From positions 1,518,283 to 1,580,282 of the forward strand of contig NW_019091359.1 in assembly GCF_001949145.1 (NCBI RefSeq): DNA of 62,000 nucleotides. The letters are read 5' to 3'. Source of the stretch: Acanthaster planci (lineage: Eukaryota; Echinodermata; Asteroidea; Valvatida; Acanthasteridae). Below the pieces are notes generated by a model. That model did not search any database, had not been told where the DNA came from, and saw nothing but the letters and a program-made list of their open reading frames with translations. This document shows, one piece after another, positions 46,244 to 58,700 of the stretch (positions within the stretch are counted from its first letter, which is position 1; the number at the start of each line of letters is the position of its first letter). Made by a program: the position numbers and the translations under genes.

Positions 46244-47515
46244 TCAACAAAGACAAGGGATCTTTCTAATTAGGACCCTACAGTCCCTTCGAAACTGCTT
46301 GTTCACCAGACTGTATATGAAAGGATTCGCAACGTTATTCAAATACACCAGGGAGGCGGTTCCCCTGACTGCATCGACCGTGTGCTCATCCACCTTTTCC
46401 CCATGCAGACGACGGAGCTCCATGGCAGCGTATATCACGTAGGGCAACCATGTCACTAGGAATAGTACGCTGATCAGACACATCATCCTGGTGATTTTCC
46501 TCTGCATTATCGTGATCATCCTCCCCTCGGCTTGGCCTGGACCGTGAGCTGCTGGACTGGATGGGCCACTCTTGGCTAGTGGACCGAATCGGTCTCGGAT
46601 CGGTACCGCCTGGGGTACAGCTGTAGGGTGCATCTTTCGGCCTCCGGGGAAGTCTGGCTTGATCACAGCGATTTTCGGAGCATTTTGTGGCTTCACTTTA
46701 GTCGCGGCAATACTAGCTGAGGCGGCAACTGGGCCTGAAGAGCTGTCCTCAACTAGGTCCCTTCTGACAGGTGTGATGGGTATCGCAGAGGGACCTGCAG
46801 ACGCTTGGTCTTGCCCTTTCGGTTTCTTGGATCGCATGCCAGCAAACCTGTTGAGTTGAGGTTTTTCCTCACCAACTGTTGGGGCAACAGTTGGTGAACG
46901 TTGGCGAAAATGACAGAAAATACTCCCGTAGCACGCGATCGTGGACAAGAGTGCAATCATATACCAAGCTACTTGGAGTCCCAAAACCACAACTAAAAGG
47001 GCCTGGCGGCGATAAATGCGCTGCATTATTGGAATGATGCTTAGGACAGTCGGGGCAAGGTATGAACACCCGACAATTGTCCTTGCACGCCGGGTGTTTA
47101 GTTGACGCCATTTATGCTGTCGGAACACGCAGTTGAAGCGGTCCACGGCAATTGCACTTGTGATCAAAATGGCCGACCCTTGAAAAATAGCTTCAATGAG
47201 CTGGAGGTGGGAGAAGACTGGCGAGGCTTCTGAGCCGGCAAGAACCGCGGAAAAGACACCGATACTTCGTACTCGCAACACGCTAATGAGGAGGTCGTTC
47301 CAGGCAAGGCCCACGATCAGCACCGTCGTGCTCGTCCGACGTTGCTTGGTCCAGTACACGCCCACGATGAGTCCGTTGCCTGCCACGCCGACTAAGAGTC
47401 CCAAGACACTGTAGACGACTTGGACGATTGCTTTTGCTTCCGTCGTGATTGGGAAAGAGTCCCGATTCAATAAAGAGATATTTTCCATTTTAAACAAGAA
47501 ATGGAGTTTGCCCAA
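46244..47515 (-). CDS. Rhodopsin-type (class A) GPCR, single exon
   Basis: 423 aa without introns and with seven predicted membrane segments. Class A marks: GN in TM1 (residues 46-47), LAWND in TM2 (70-74), DRF at the end of TM3 (125-127, replacing DRY), TWLP in TM6 (replacing CWxP) and NPFIY in TM7. The N-terminus is short, with one N-glycosylation site (NIS, 12-14). No cysteine stands at the TM3 start or in the very short second extracellular loop, so the usual disulfide is missing, as in melanocortin/EDG/cannabinoid/adenosine-type receptors. The third intracellular loop is about 130 residues, Pro/Ala/Ser/Lys-rich. The C-terminus ends KIPCLC, a likely palmitoylation site. A second ATG nine codons in is also possible. 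The ligand cannot be told; it may be a lineage-specific receptor. Confidence 0.85.
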   Translation of the reverse strand: MGKLHFLFKMENISLLNRDSFPITTEAKAIVQVVYSVLGLLVGVAGNGLIVGVYWTKQRRTSTTVLIVGLAWNDLLISVLRVRSIGVFSAVLAGSEASPVFSHLQLIEAIFQGSAILITSAIAVDRFNCVFRQHKWRQLNTRRARTIVGCSYLAPTVLSIIPIMQRIYRRQALLVVVLGLQVAWYMIALLSTIACYGSIFCHFRQRSPTVAPTVGEEKPQLNRFAGMRSKKPKGQDQASAGPSAIPITPVRRDLVEDSSSGPVAASASIAATKVKPQNAPKIAVIKPDFPGGRKMHPTAVPQAVPIRDRFGPLAKSGPSSPAAHGPGQAEGRMITIMQRKITRMMCLISVLFLVTWLPYVIYAAMELRRLHGEKVDEHTVDAVRGTASLVYLNNVANPFIYSLVNKQFRRDCRVLIRKIPCLC

Positions 47516-50263
47516 TTAAAATTTGACGTGCATTGCGTACGCACCGGCGAAACATAACATTTGGACAAGTGTGTGAAAGGGACTATTGATTGATCTCCAC
47601 AAGATCCCGCATTCTTACTGCTGTACATTATAAAGTCCAGAAGTCGGGTTGAAAATGACTGCATAGTCAAAGACGTCTCGAAACTCCACCTGCGACCTCA
47701 CGTCCCACGCACGTCCTAAGATTGTGCGTAGACGGAGGTAGCTGTAGGCATTTCTCATTTTCTCTTGTGCGCTTTTGAATAATTTGTGAAAGCTTAGACA
47801 TTGCTTGTCTACATTAGCAGATACGGAGGCGTGAATTAATAATACACCGCCCTGCAAAAGGAAGCAGTTTTGGATATTCTGATTACAGCTGAAGGAAAAT
47901 GTTGATCCAGTAGCAAAACAGCCCCAATTAAGCCCCATAAATACAAAAGACCGGCAAAATTACACAAAATAATTCTCAAATAAACCGATAGCCCATCTCA
48001 ATAAAAGTTTTGGCACACCTTAAAATTGGTTCGGATCTGCCATTACCTGCCACTCAAGAAATTGTTGCCAATTAATTGTTATTTACCCCTTTCTGTCTTG
48101 ACTCAACAAGGCAACGATGACTGTTGTGACTTTGGAAACAAACTAATGATACTTATGACCACGTTCGATCAGCGACCATTCGTCGACCATTGGTCTATTC
48201 TCCCTGGTAATAGTGCACGAGGTACATTCCAGGTACATTCGACCAATGGTTGACTAACTGTCGGTAATCAAGCTTGGCTTACATGCTGTGAGCTATTTTT
48301 AAGAGTTAAAACACGTGGACGAGACAGGTTGATTGCCCACAAAATTACTAGACACCTATCGAGATCTGTCCGGACAGGAAACTGTGCAAGAACCAGCGGA
48401 CGTTTGTCACGCTCACTCAAAGGGTAGCTTTGAAATATTGCGCAGAGATTCTTTTTGCCTCGAAGCAGCTGAACCTACAGCTGAGACTTGATGCTGATCT
48501 CTGAACTTTTTTCAAACATCCAATCCTTCCAAAACAAATCAGCTGTGTCAGTGAACCTTTGCACTGACGCAAACGCCTGTATTAAATTTCAATAATTGCC
48601 GTTGATTGCAAAAAACGTTAAGGGTGAATAAAAAAATACCCACCCGTAGGCCTAACCCTGTACCAAACATGGACTTTCGCTGGGGAGTAATTCTGCTCAT
48701 GACAGCTATGTAATCCAATAACTGAACATCGGCCTCACGTCAACGAATATTCCCAAGAAAGTCGTCTTGCGTTTCGACATGCAGAAAAGGATAAGGTAAG
48801 GGTCTGCCGATACAATTTCCCAAGTGCAGTTCGCGGGTTTGTTTTCAAAGCTGAGGTTGCACTTGTTTTTCTCGAAGCGTTCCGACAGCCATTGTTCCAC
48901 AGTTTATGAGGCTTTGTAGCACACAATACGGAGTAGTGTAGATCGTGCACTTCAATCGCGTCAGCAGTGTAGCTATATAACGGGTCCAGTTGCTCAGGAA
49001 GGGACACTCACTGGGGCTGGAAAGAGTACTCACGAGCCGGTGGTTAAATAAGCAATGACGTATTCGGCACTCACACTGTCGTGACCAGGCAGCAGAAAAA
49101 AAATAACAGTCTTGTATCTGTGGATGAACTGACACAAGATTTCTCCCTCGCGGACGTGATCACCTGCACTTCGAATATGTTTTTATTTTGCAAAAGGTGT
49201 TGAAATAATCTGGTTATTGAGGAAACTGAGGATAAGTGTCACTGGAAAAGAGAATACAAATATTTCAAAGGCAAGCATCTCAGACCGGCTCATGATGATC
49301 GTGTCCACTTTTTCATCTGCAATTTCTGCATAAAGCAACATTAAGTTGGATTTGAACGCGTGTACACACGCACGTGTCTTGGCGGATGTAGCAGGACATG
49401 CGTCGCTCTGAGTGCACCAAAAAGCAGTGCAGGACTATAGCTGACACTATTTCAGGGCCTTTTCAATCTCAACCACCGAAATTACATGGGTAGTAGTCAA
49501 TCATGAGACTTCAACCTGTGGCATTTGAGGTAGTTTGAATGCCTGATTTCTGCTAAACAAAGTGCCACAATACGGCGGGGAAATAGCAATCAACCTTGGC
49601 ATGGTCTTTATAATTGATATCAGGCTTACTCACTGTGTAAAATGAACCCTGCACCGCGCACCTATGATTATACACAGACTGGGAAACTTAAAATCTTGTT
49701 CGGCTTTACTGCTATTCGCATATCTGCTTTTGTATTCTTAAGTGTCAACAAAGCCAATACGCTAAAAACCTAAACCCAAAATCAGTAAATGAAAGCTTAT
49801 AATATTTGTTTGGTAAAGGTTACGTAAGCGCATGCGTATATGCACTATATATAGACACTATAGATTATTAGTGACAGATTTATGGGCTGTTATTTTTTTT
49901 TTGCTTACAAATGTTGTACTTGTGCGTTGCATTTAAAGTTACTCAATAGGGAATTCCTTCCACCTTATTGTATTAAGCACTACAAATATGGGCACAAATT
50001 CCCAATGTCTGTATCCGGAATTGTTACAAATTCACTGCAAGTAGAATGACGAATTAGCGCGCTATTAATGCAGGGTTTCACAATAGCACGCCTTCCAGAG
50101 TTTGCAACGTTGGCTGCATTGATAATCGCTAAATCTGTCGACCCCCATGCACGTTTGGAAAGGGTAGACAGATTTCACACTCTTGGAGGCGTGCTATTGT
50201 GAATCACCCTTATTAAACACAACTCTATGCGGAAGACCAAAATCGACAAGTGGCATTTAAGGC
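47516..50263. other. Intergenic stretch upstream of the GPCR
   Basis: Presumably holds the GPCR promoter. Overlapping minus-strand frames at 47.6-47.9 and 48.7-49.1 kb have no recognisable domain. Confidence 0.45.
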
Positions 50264-50724
50264 CGAGTTTGGGCGGCTTGTTTCCGTATGTTCACGAACA
50301 GCTCGATTTGTTGTTCGTGGGTCGGCTCCTCGAACGCCGGGAACAAACAACTGGTTATCGCTGGTAGTTAGTGACAAGCAACATGTAACATGGCGGCGTT
50401 TATGTAGGCTACGTTTTTCGAGAGTTAATGTTTGGATGGGTTGAATTCTCTTCTATATAAACAGGAACATTCATTTCTGTGTTATGGAAAATGATTAAGG
50501 GTAATTTTGCAAAAATTCCCATTGTCTATGGCTTTGGAAGCCATCGCTCTACTTTTTACAGCTGTTCAAAAATCAAAATCTCACGAGTTTCTCCGTGTGT
50601 TCCTGTAAAACCCTGAGGAGGTGGTGTGTGATCCTGTTCCGAGAAGAGTGTTTTTGAGTCATATTCCCGCCGTTCGAGCGCGAGATCAAGAAACCAGTGT
50701 CAAGAACAGGCCGCCCGAACTCGA
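50264..50724. mobile_element. MITE-like element with ~20-bp terminal inverted repeats
   Basis: The left end reads CGAGTTTGGGCGGCTTGTTT; the right end, read on the minus strand, begins CGAGTTCGGGCGGCCTGTTC. The 461-bp interior has no protein coding and matches 32252-32690 along its length. Two dispersed copies with one intact inverted repeat support a non-autonomous DNA transposon. Confidence 0.75.
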
Positions 50725-52735
50725 CCTAAGATGGTCGGACGCGGTTCATCGGTGAGGGCGCTCTTCAACAAGTAGACAACATGAAAAGTCATCTTCCTGG
50801 TAGTTCTTATATAAATTAAAAAGTTTCAAGCGTCTCCCATTTCTCGTCAGGTTCGACTCTCAAGTTCACGAATATTATAAAGTATGTAGACATGTGGTTC
50901 ACAAAATGTTATTTATAGGTCAGTGTTTTTAAGGAAAAAGTTTTCAAATTGGTTCAAAACGGTCACGATAAATCCAAGTCACTTTACTAGTGCACGTCTA
51001 ATTTCAGTCATGGCTTGAGCAGCGCCCTCGTGCAATTTAAACCGATCTTTACTCGGTTCTGTCCTGTTTACACGGAGGAGATCGACTTGAGGTGTTTGAG
51101 ACGGCAATGCCCAAGTTAACGCAAACATTAACATGACTATGTCAAATCGAACACAGTCTAGTAGTCGCGCTTTGATGAAGCGCGAAAACGTAATAGACCG
51201 ATTGTGCTCGCTAATTCACGTGATCTATGGTGGTTATTAAATATCACCAAAAATTAAACACGGTACCCACCTAAAGCTAGGTGTTTCATAAGTGTCATTT
51301 ACCAAAAAATGAAGCCGACGCTGGGTAGGTACCGTACTCAAACTACTGATGTGCTGGATAGTATATCGTAACCTGGCTGTATTGCTTTTAAACAACACTA
51401 AACATACATGGGGGTTGATACCAGGTCACGTGATTTAGCGGGCGCAATCAGACCAATTTCACACATGTAGTTTGACCTGATCACCGTGCGTATCACAACT
51501 AGGCATTCCTACCTTGCACACAATCACGTGCACTATATTTATGGAACCCAGATCATATTTCTATGTCAAATCCATCAGAACTTTGACAGTTTATTGTTTG
51601 CAGATGTCATCAGTGCTTCACTGTGGTTGTGTACCTGATCGAGGGCATTCATGTATGGAAACTACTATCATGGAACCAGCCTCATGACCGCGACAACGAG
51701 AAGACATACTGTATATTGTCACTCACGAAGGACAGAACTTGTGACCAGGCCTATATCGCAGGCCGTGAATTACCCCAGTCGAGTATATCGAACAGCACTG
51801 GCCTGTCGAAGTTCAATTGTAAGTAGTGTACACCTTCCGAGTCGGTGCTTTATAATTTTGGACCAAAAGGGCCCATTAGGCCTATGAATCGATCGGCTCA
51901 ACTGCATGATTGCATTGTCCAATCACTCTGCGCAATGGCGGCCATTCCTGCATAAACCTGAATTCAGCTTTAATTTAGAAAATGCAGTTGGCCGATGGCG
52001 GAATCATCGACAAAATATACCACGCTCCATTGTCCATTATACGCGTCACGAGTGAAGGCACAAGGGAAGCCGAGAAGCGCGCAATCACCATGACTTAATA
52101 ATACGCGAGGTCAAGTCGGGTCATGACTGGTGTGCTACATACAGCGTGTTCGATTTCTTCCGTTCCGACGTTCACTTCCCGACAAACGATCTGGGGTTAA
52201 TCGGGATGCCCGACCAGGGTTACAAGGTCCTGAAGAAATTAAGTTTGTATCACGAATTCGAACTGTCGAAAGCAACGGTCATTCCACATCATTCTCAACC
52301 AACTTTAATGAATTAATTTGCCCCTGCATGTATCGCTGTTCAACTTGCACAATGAAACAAAATCAGCCCTCAGTACTTTTGAGTATTTGTTCGTTTGTCA
52401 CTGCTAACAATAAAAAAATCTTCAGGTTGGATTAACCAAGAAGAATACAGGTTCTTTTTGGCTTTTTTTCTATGGGTATGTCAAAATGAGACTTTTCAAG
52501 ATAAATATGACACACTTTGGGGTAATTTTGGGTAAACATGACCCCTTTTGGCCACATCGACTCTCTCAGGGTTACTTTTTGACGAATAAGAAATTCAGTA
52601 CGGATGTAGGCCAAATAAAACCTGAATTTTGGGTCAATCTAACCTGAACATTTGTATAGTGTGCATTTGCTTAGGACGTGCTCTAAACATTGCATCAAGT
52701 GCCAGCAAGCTGATTTTGAACACTTCACCTCCGCG
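50725..52735. other. Intergenic stretch upstream of the arylsulfatase gene
   Basis: Contains dispersed relics: GAGGGCGCTCTTCAACAA near 50755 is also found near 5329, and GGCGGAATCATCGACAAA near 51996 resembles 4814. No gene is supported. The promoter of the sulfatase gene should lie at the right end, but I cannot define a core element. Confidence 0.45.
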
Positions 52736-55700
52736 ATGTTTTCTTCAACAAGCACCCTTCTTCTTACAACTCTGGCAATCGTAGCTGTGCATCGCGTCTC
52801 TTCAAAAGCCGACAAGAATGAGACAGATTCCTCTAAGAACCAGACACCGCCCCACATCATCTTCATCCTTGCAGATGATTTGGTAAGCATCGCCTACCGC
52901 TCGAAGTGCATATTAACCGCGACATAAACGAAAATCCACCAAGTTTCAGCTTGGAAGGTAGGGACAGGCGACATACCCGTCGAGAATTCGAAGACTTCGA
53001 GAGCGATTCTTATGGATTGTTGGTGTTTTATATGTTCTTGCACACACAAAAATACATGTTGTTCATACCCTGTGAACTTTTGCCGGATCAGCAAAGCCTT
53101 GCTCTATCGCAAGGTTGTTCATCTTAGCTTGAATAATATTCGGGTTTGTTTTTTTTCCTTCAGGGCTGGAATGATGTCAGTTTTCACGGCTCCTACCAGA
53201 TCCCAACCCCGCATCTGGATGAGTTGGCCTACAGTGGCGTGTTGCTGTCCAATTACTACGTCTTGCCCATCTGCACGCCGACTCGAAGCGCTCTTATGAC
53301 GGGGAAATACCCAATTCACACAGGTAAGACCTACAGTCCGTTTCTTACATTGGCCCTGGAATTTTCATTTGCATTAAACAACAAAATTGATCTCTGGCGA
53401 TAACCGGTAACCAGTGGATCAAAATTGGTTACTCAACTTGTTTGGTGGACCTTTTTTTCCAACGTTAAAACTGCCCTGTTTGCCAAAATTCGTTTGTTCA
53501 AGATAATATTCTCCAGTTCGTACATATGAAATATGCAAATACTTTTGGAAAAGATATATTTATATAAGTTCGTGTTTATGAGATATAAACCAAACTTGAA
53601 GATGTATGGCTTGGAAAAAATACATATATCATACAAACAATCTCAATCCCAAATTACGTTGATGGCACTACAACCTTTCGTACATTTCTTATCATATTGA
53701 AACTCGTTTTCATGGTTAACCGCACCTCAGGATGGGATATATGCTGCCCCCATGTCCAAACTACTCCTTCACTTGTGCCATACATATTTCTTGTAACCTA
53801 GGTATGTGGAGCTCTGTTATCCTTGGGCCACAACCTTGGGGACTGTCACTTGACGAGACAATTCTGCCTCAGTTGTTGAAACAGCGGGGATATCGCACCC
53901 ACATGGTCGGGAAGGTGGGTAAATGACCCTTAAAGATGCAACGGACATAGAAAATAAACTTCTAGAAATAAAATATCAAAGAGATTTAAGGAAGTTGATC
54001 GTTTAGATTACAGGCTGGTCCTTCCATCTTGGGTGTAACTTGAGTAATCATTTTGCAGTACGAAATGCTTCTTTTGTCTCTGTGTCAATAAAGGTAACCT
54101 TATATGGGCGTTAGTTTCGTTTTCGTGAACACAGAAGCTTTTAGAAGAAACTGATTTACTTCAGTACTGTCTCCTTGTATAAGAGCATCACACAGCAAAA
54201 CCTGTGAGGCTGAAATATTACCGACCAGTACACAAGATTCTTTGCATATTCATTTACATATTTATTTCGGCACGTGGATAGCCTTCTCAAAGAATACACT
54301 CAAAAACTGTGTTTGGGAATAGAACAAAATCTTGCTATCACTTTGTCAATACATATAGATACGAAACATTCGATGTCCAATCCCTTATTTGCATTGGCTA
54401 AAAAATACTATCCATCGTAACTATAAACACGTTTAGCATCAAAGTGTATAAACTGTTTGGGAAAAGGTGGTTGTAAGAGTTTTTGATCACTAAACACAGT
54501 TTTTGCAGTGTGAAAAGAAAATTTTGATGAAGGGCCTCTAAGGAGGACCAACCAAACAAAACAATGTTACAATGGGTGAAGAATGAATAACAATTCATTC
54601 ATTGTCATAAAAAACAATTAAATTCAGCAGAAGGTTTTTTCTCAAAGCTTAGAGCATCAGTCATGTGGATCAAATTAATGATTATTGTTGGAAATGTTTG
54701 GCCGGTTTGTTCAGTGGCATTTGGGCTTCTTTGAAGAGGCATACACCCCGTCTCATCGGGGATTCGATACGACCTTCGGCTACTACAACGGTAAAGGGGA
54801 CTATTGGACCCACTTCGACACAGAGGTATTAGAAAAAAAATGTTCTCATTTTTGATAGTAAGTTTAATTACTCGTTATTTTATGTCCTGTCATCCAGAAA
54901 TTAAATTTGTACAACAGGCCTATAATGAGAAAACTGCAATGGTTTACGTAAGTGTAAATTAGTATCTCACATCCTTGCTGAAAATCTGCAGATTTGTAAA
55001 AATAATTATTCCCCTCGTTCATTGTCAGATTTACAGTGGTATCGACTTTCACATGAATGGTTCTGTGTTTAAGTCTGTCTACGGACAGTATTCGACTGAG
55101 CTTTTTACCCAGCGCGCTGAAGAAGTCATTTCTGCGCATGACAAATCGAAGGTAAGTGAATAAGAAAATAAGTAACTGGTACTTGGAGATATACTGCAAG
55201 AACATTAGTTTAACCGCTCTTGGGGCGTCCACTTTGTTCAGAAAAGTGAATAAAGCAATGTCTCCACAAGGACACAAATTTCGAAATGTGTGTCGATTTT
55301 TTTCAAGAACCTTCAGTTGACTGCACATTCTTTCTACGTATTTACAATAATTATTTGTACGTTCCGTCAACTGTACATCCTAAAAAAACTTACCTAATAG
55401 ACACATACAGAAATCACAGTTGACACTGAATTATTACAGCTTAAAGAAACGCTCTTAATAGTTCAGCACTTAGACGTTCTATAGGTTAATGTTTTCTCCA
55501 AAAGTTTTGATTTACGGCGCCCATATTTTCTGTTTCATTTTCGGTGGCAATTACAGATTTTCATTTGAAGTAGAACACCCTTTTCATTTCACTGATATTT
55601 CAATGTGTTGATCATGTTTGTACATATTCCTTCTATTTATTTTTATTTCATAATATTTTTTATATTTTCATATGACTTATTTTTATATTTTATAATTTAT

Positions 55701-58700
55701 TTACTTATTCACGTATGTATTTTTTATTATATAACTATTGTATTTTAAATTTCTATCGTATTTGTGTGTTTTTTAAAATTCGCATTTAGCCTATTTATTC
55801 CAGTTTTACTTCAGTTTTAACTCTTTTCATAATGACTATAACAATGATAATTCATGTATACCTTATATAATAGATAATCTTTTAGACACTTACCTTTCAT
55901 TACTTCCCAGATGTTATTCTAAATGCATGCATTTTGCATCATATGTACCTAAAACCTAAAATCCAACCCCTTTTATAGAACAAAATTCCTTTTGTGCCTG
56001 TTTCACTGTAGTTAAGGTTTTGCAAACTTCACACTCTTATTACAACTTTGTGGTGCAATCATCTCAGTTTAGTTAGTTACCTAATCCCTCTTATTAACAT
56101 GTAGGCTAGCTGACTCAGCAGAAACCACACCTCCGGCCACCCTGTGAATGTAATAGAGATTGAGTAGTTCATAATAAACACGGTACGCTGGAGCGTTACA
56201 GTAATGATGTCACCCGATCCGACTACCCACCGCTATTAAACGAGGCTATTAAAACAAAATGCCTCTGTACGAAGTGTGCCGGTAACACATTATAATAGGC
56301 ACCAGAATTACGTAATACCTTAACAGCATTGTCATGATGAGTCGTGGTCATGTTAAAAGAAAAAAGGAGTCTGGTCATGTTCACCTGCGTATTGTAGTGG
56401 GTTAGGGACAGGATTGGTTTTAAGGATGATGTCCGTCGTTTGAATCCTAGAGGGTGTATTTTTCATCTCTTCTGTATTTTCAGTCTGTTTCTTGTTTAAA
56501 AAATAGAATTTGAAAGGTTAATTTCTGAAACGAAATTTTAGCCCTGCAGATTGTTTTATTTGAGAAAAAACATACCCATTTCAACATGTGGTCGACTTGA
56601 GCCTATTTTATAAGCGTCATACCCATATTACATAATACGATATTGTATGACTGCCTCGTTCCGAATGTTGGTATTTCACTGTAAGTGGGTGGTCGAGTCG
56701 GGTGTGTATGTTACAACGCAGGATGAGTATGGCCTGATTTCCCGACTTAAGCATCTGAAATGACAGATTTGCCTAAATGGATCCAGGAAAAGGGTTGCAC
56801 TTGGAATATAAGGCAATCAGTGCGTGGTCCCTCATAGACCTTTTTTGTTGTTACCTACCATTTTGCATTTTATTACCAAAAGTTCACGCTTGGTGGGTCA
56901 AAGGTTTCGCCTTAAAGTGCATGGTTAATTCCTTAGTGTTACACACCAAGGTGCATGAATTTTCATTTAGTTCTTGTTTTTTTGTGCATACACTAGCAAT
57001 GTAAGAGTTCTTTAACATTTTTGTGAATTTCTCCTTGGATTTTGCATTGATGGCCAGCCATAATGATTGAACTGACTCCCCTTCTCCATTTCCAACCAAC
57101 AGCCCTTGTTTTTATATTTTGCTCACCAAGCCGTACATAGCGCCAATGACCGGGAACACGCCTTACAGGCGCCGAAGGAATACTACGATCGCTTCCCCAA
57201 TATTACCGATGAGAACCGTAGGATGTTTGCAGGTACGGGGTATAGGGATTCTAAAAATGTCCAGACTTTGACAAGAGATGTTAAGATGATCAAGCCAGAA
57301 TAGGCCTACCAACGGAAAAAAGAGCCGGAGCAGAAGGAGAGAGCTTACGTTCTTTAGGAAAAAGTTGGTGAAGAAAAAATTGAGCAACTTGGTTTGGCAA
57401 CTGATTTACGATTACTTTATAGTCAGACTCGTGAGATTTGAAGTGCTCGAAAAAGGCGGATAGTCTTTTTTAATGTTTTGACCATGTTCAGAAAAAAATA
57501 TTCCAGTTCGTTTATTTTTGAGTGGTTTAAATTAACATTTAAATATTAAGAAGCAGCACGGGAAATTAAACAGCTTAAATGGTACTATATAGTCTACGTA
57601 TAGTGTAATCCCTATGCCTACGATTGTTTTAAATATCATATAAAATGACGCTAATTTAAAACCTGAACATAGGTTTTATCTTTATCACAAATAGAAAAAC
57701 TTTTTCAGTAAATCTTTCTTCCCTTTTAGCCATGGTTGCTGTAATGGATGAATCGGTTGGCAATGTGACTCGAGCTTTGAAGCAGGCAGGCCTCTTCAAC
57801 AACTCTGTTATCATTTTCTCCACCGACAACGGCGGCCCCGCCCATGGTTTTGACTTCAATCACGCCAACAACTATCCCCTGAGAGGAACCAAGCTGTCTC
57901 TGTGGGAGGGGGGTGTCAGGGGCTCAGGTAAGTGCAGTGGAGGTAATAACTACCTCCCGAGGAGGGTTAAAGTGGTTCTCTGGGAAGAGGGTGTCGGGAG
58001 CCGATTGAATGCATTCAGTAATTTCTTAATATTGAGGGAATGTATGGTCAATACTTGTGGTTAGCTCATAGTGGAGACCAAACCGGACCTCTGAGAGGTG
58101 TAATTTCCTGGGGGGGTTGAGGGTAGCAAGAAGTTGGCCGATTATTTTACCACACTCAATGAATATTCCTATGAGGGAACAAAATTAAACCAACTATAGT
58201 GCCAGGGGTATACGGTCGTCAAGGACCCACAAGAGGAAGGTTCATGCTTTTTATAATAAGAACATGTACCTGATTGAAGTCTTCCTCTTACAGTTGTAAA
58301 GTTTGAATTTAAACCAAAATGACTCCAGTTTGAATAAACAACACAAGTGAAGTAAAAGTCAAAAGAAAAAAAGGAACAGTTTTTGTACATGTTCACCAAT
58401 ACCCAAGCAAGAGAGGGGCCTCATGAAGAAAATTTGGAGCTAGATTAAGGTCTTCATGGGAATAAATTATTAACCGGGACGACGCAGTTAGAGATTTATT
58501 TCCTCGTTAATAATTATCTGTGTCATGTATGTCCTCTGGTTAATTCGTGTCTGCCTTGACATTTTCAACATTGAGGGACAAAGAGAATTGTAATCAATTT
58601 GTGTTCTTTTTCCTGGTGTCGGGGTAGCGTTTGTGCACAGTAATTTACTTAAGAAACCGGGACGCATATCACGTGACCTACTGCACGTTTGCGATTGGCT

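Noticed and set aside
52130-52435. 101-codon frame upstream of the sulfatase gene
   Set aside because: No recognised domain and no link in phase to the sulfatase. The sulfatase start at 52736 already gives a good signal peptide.
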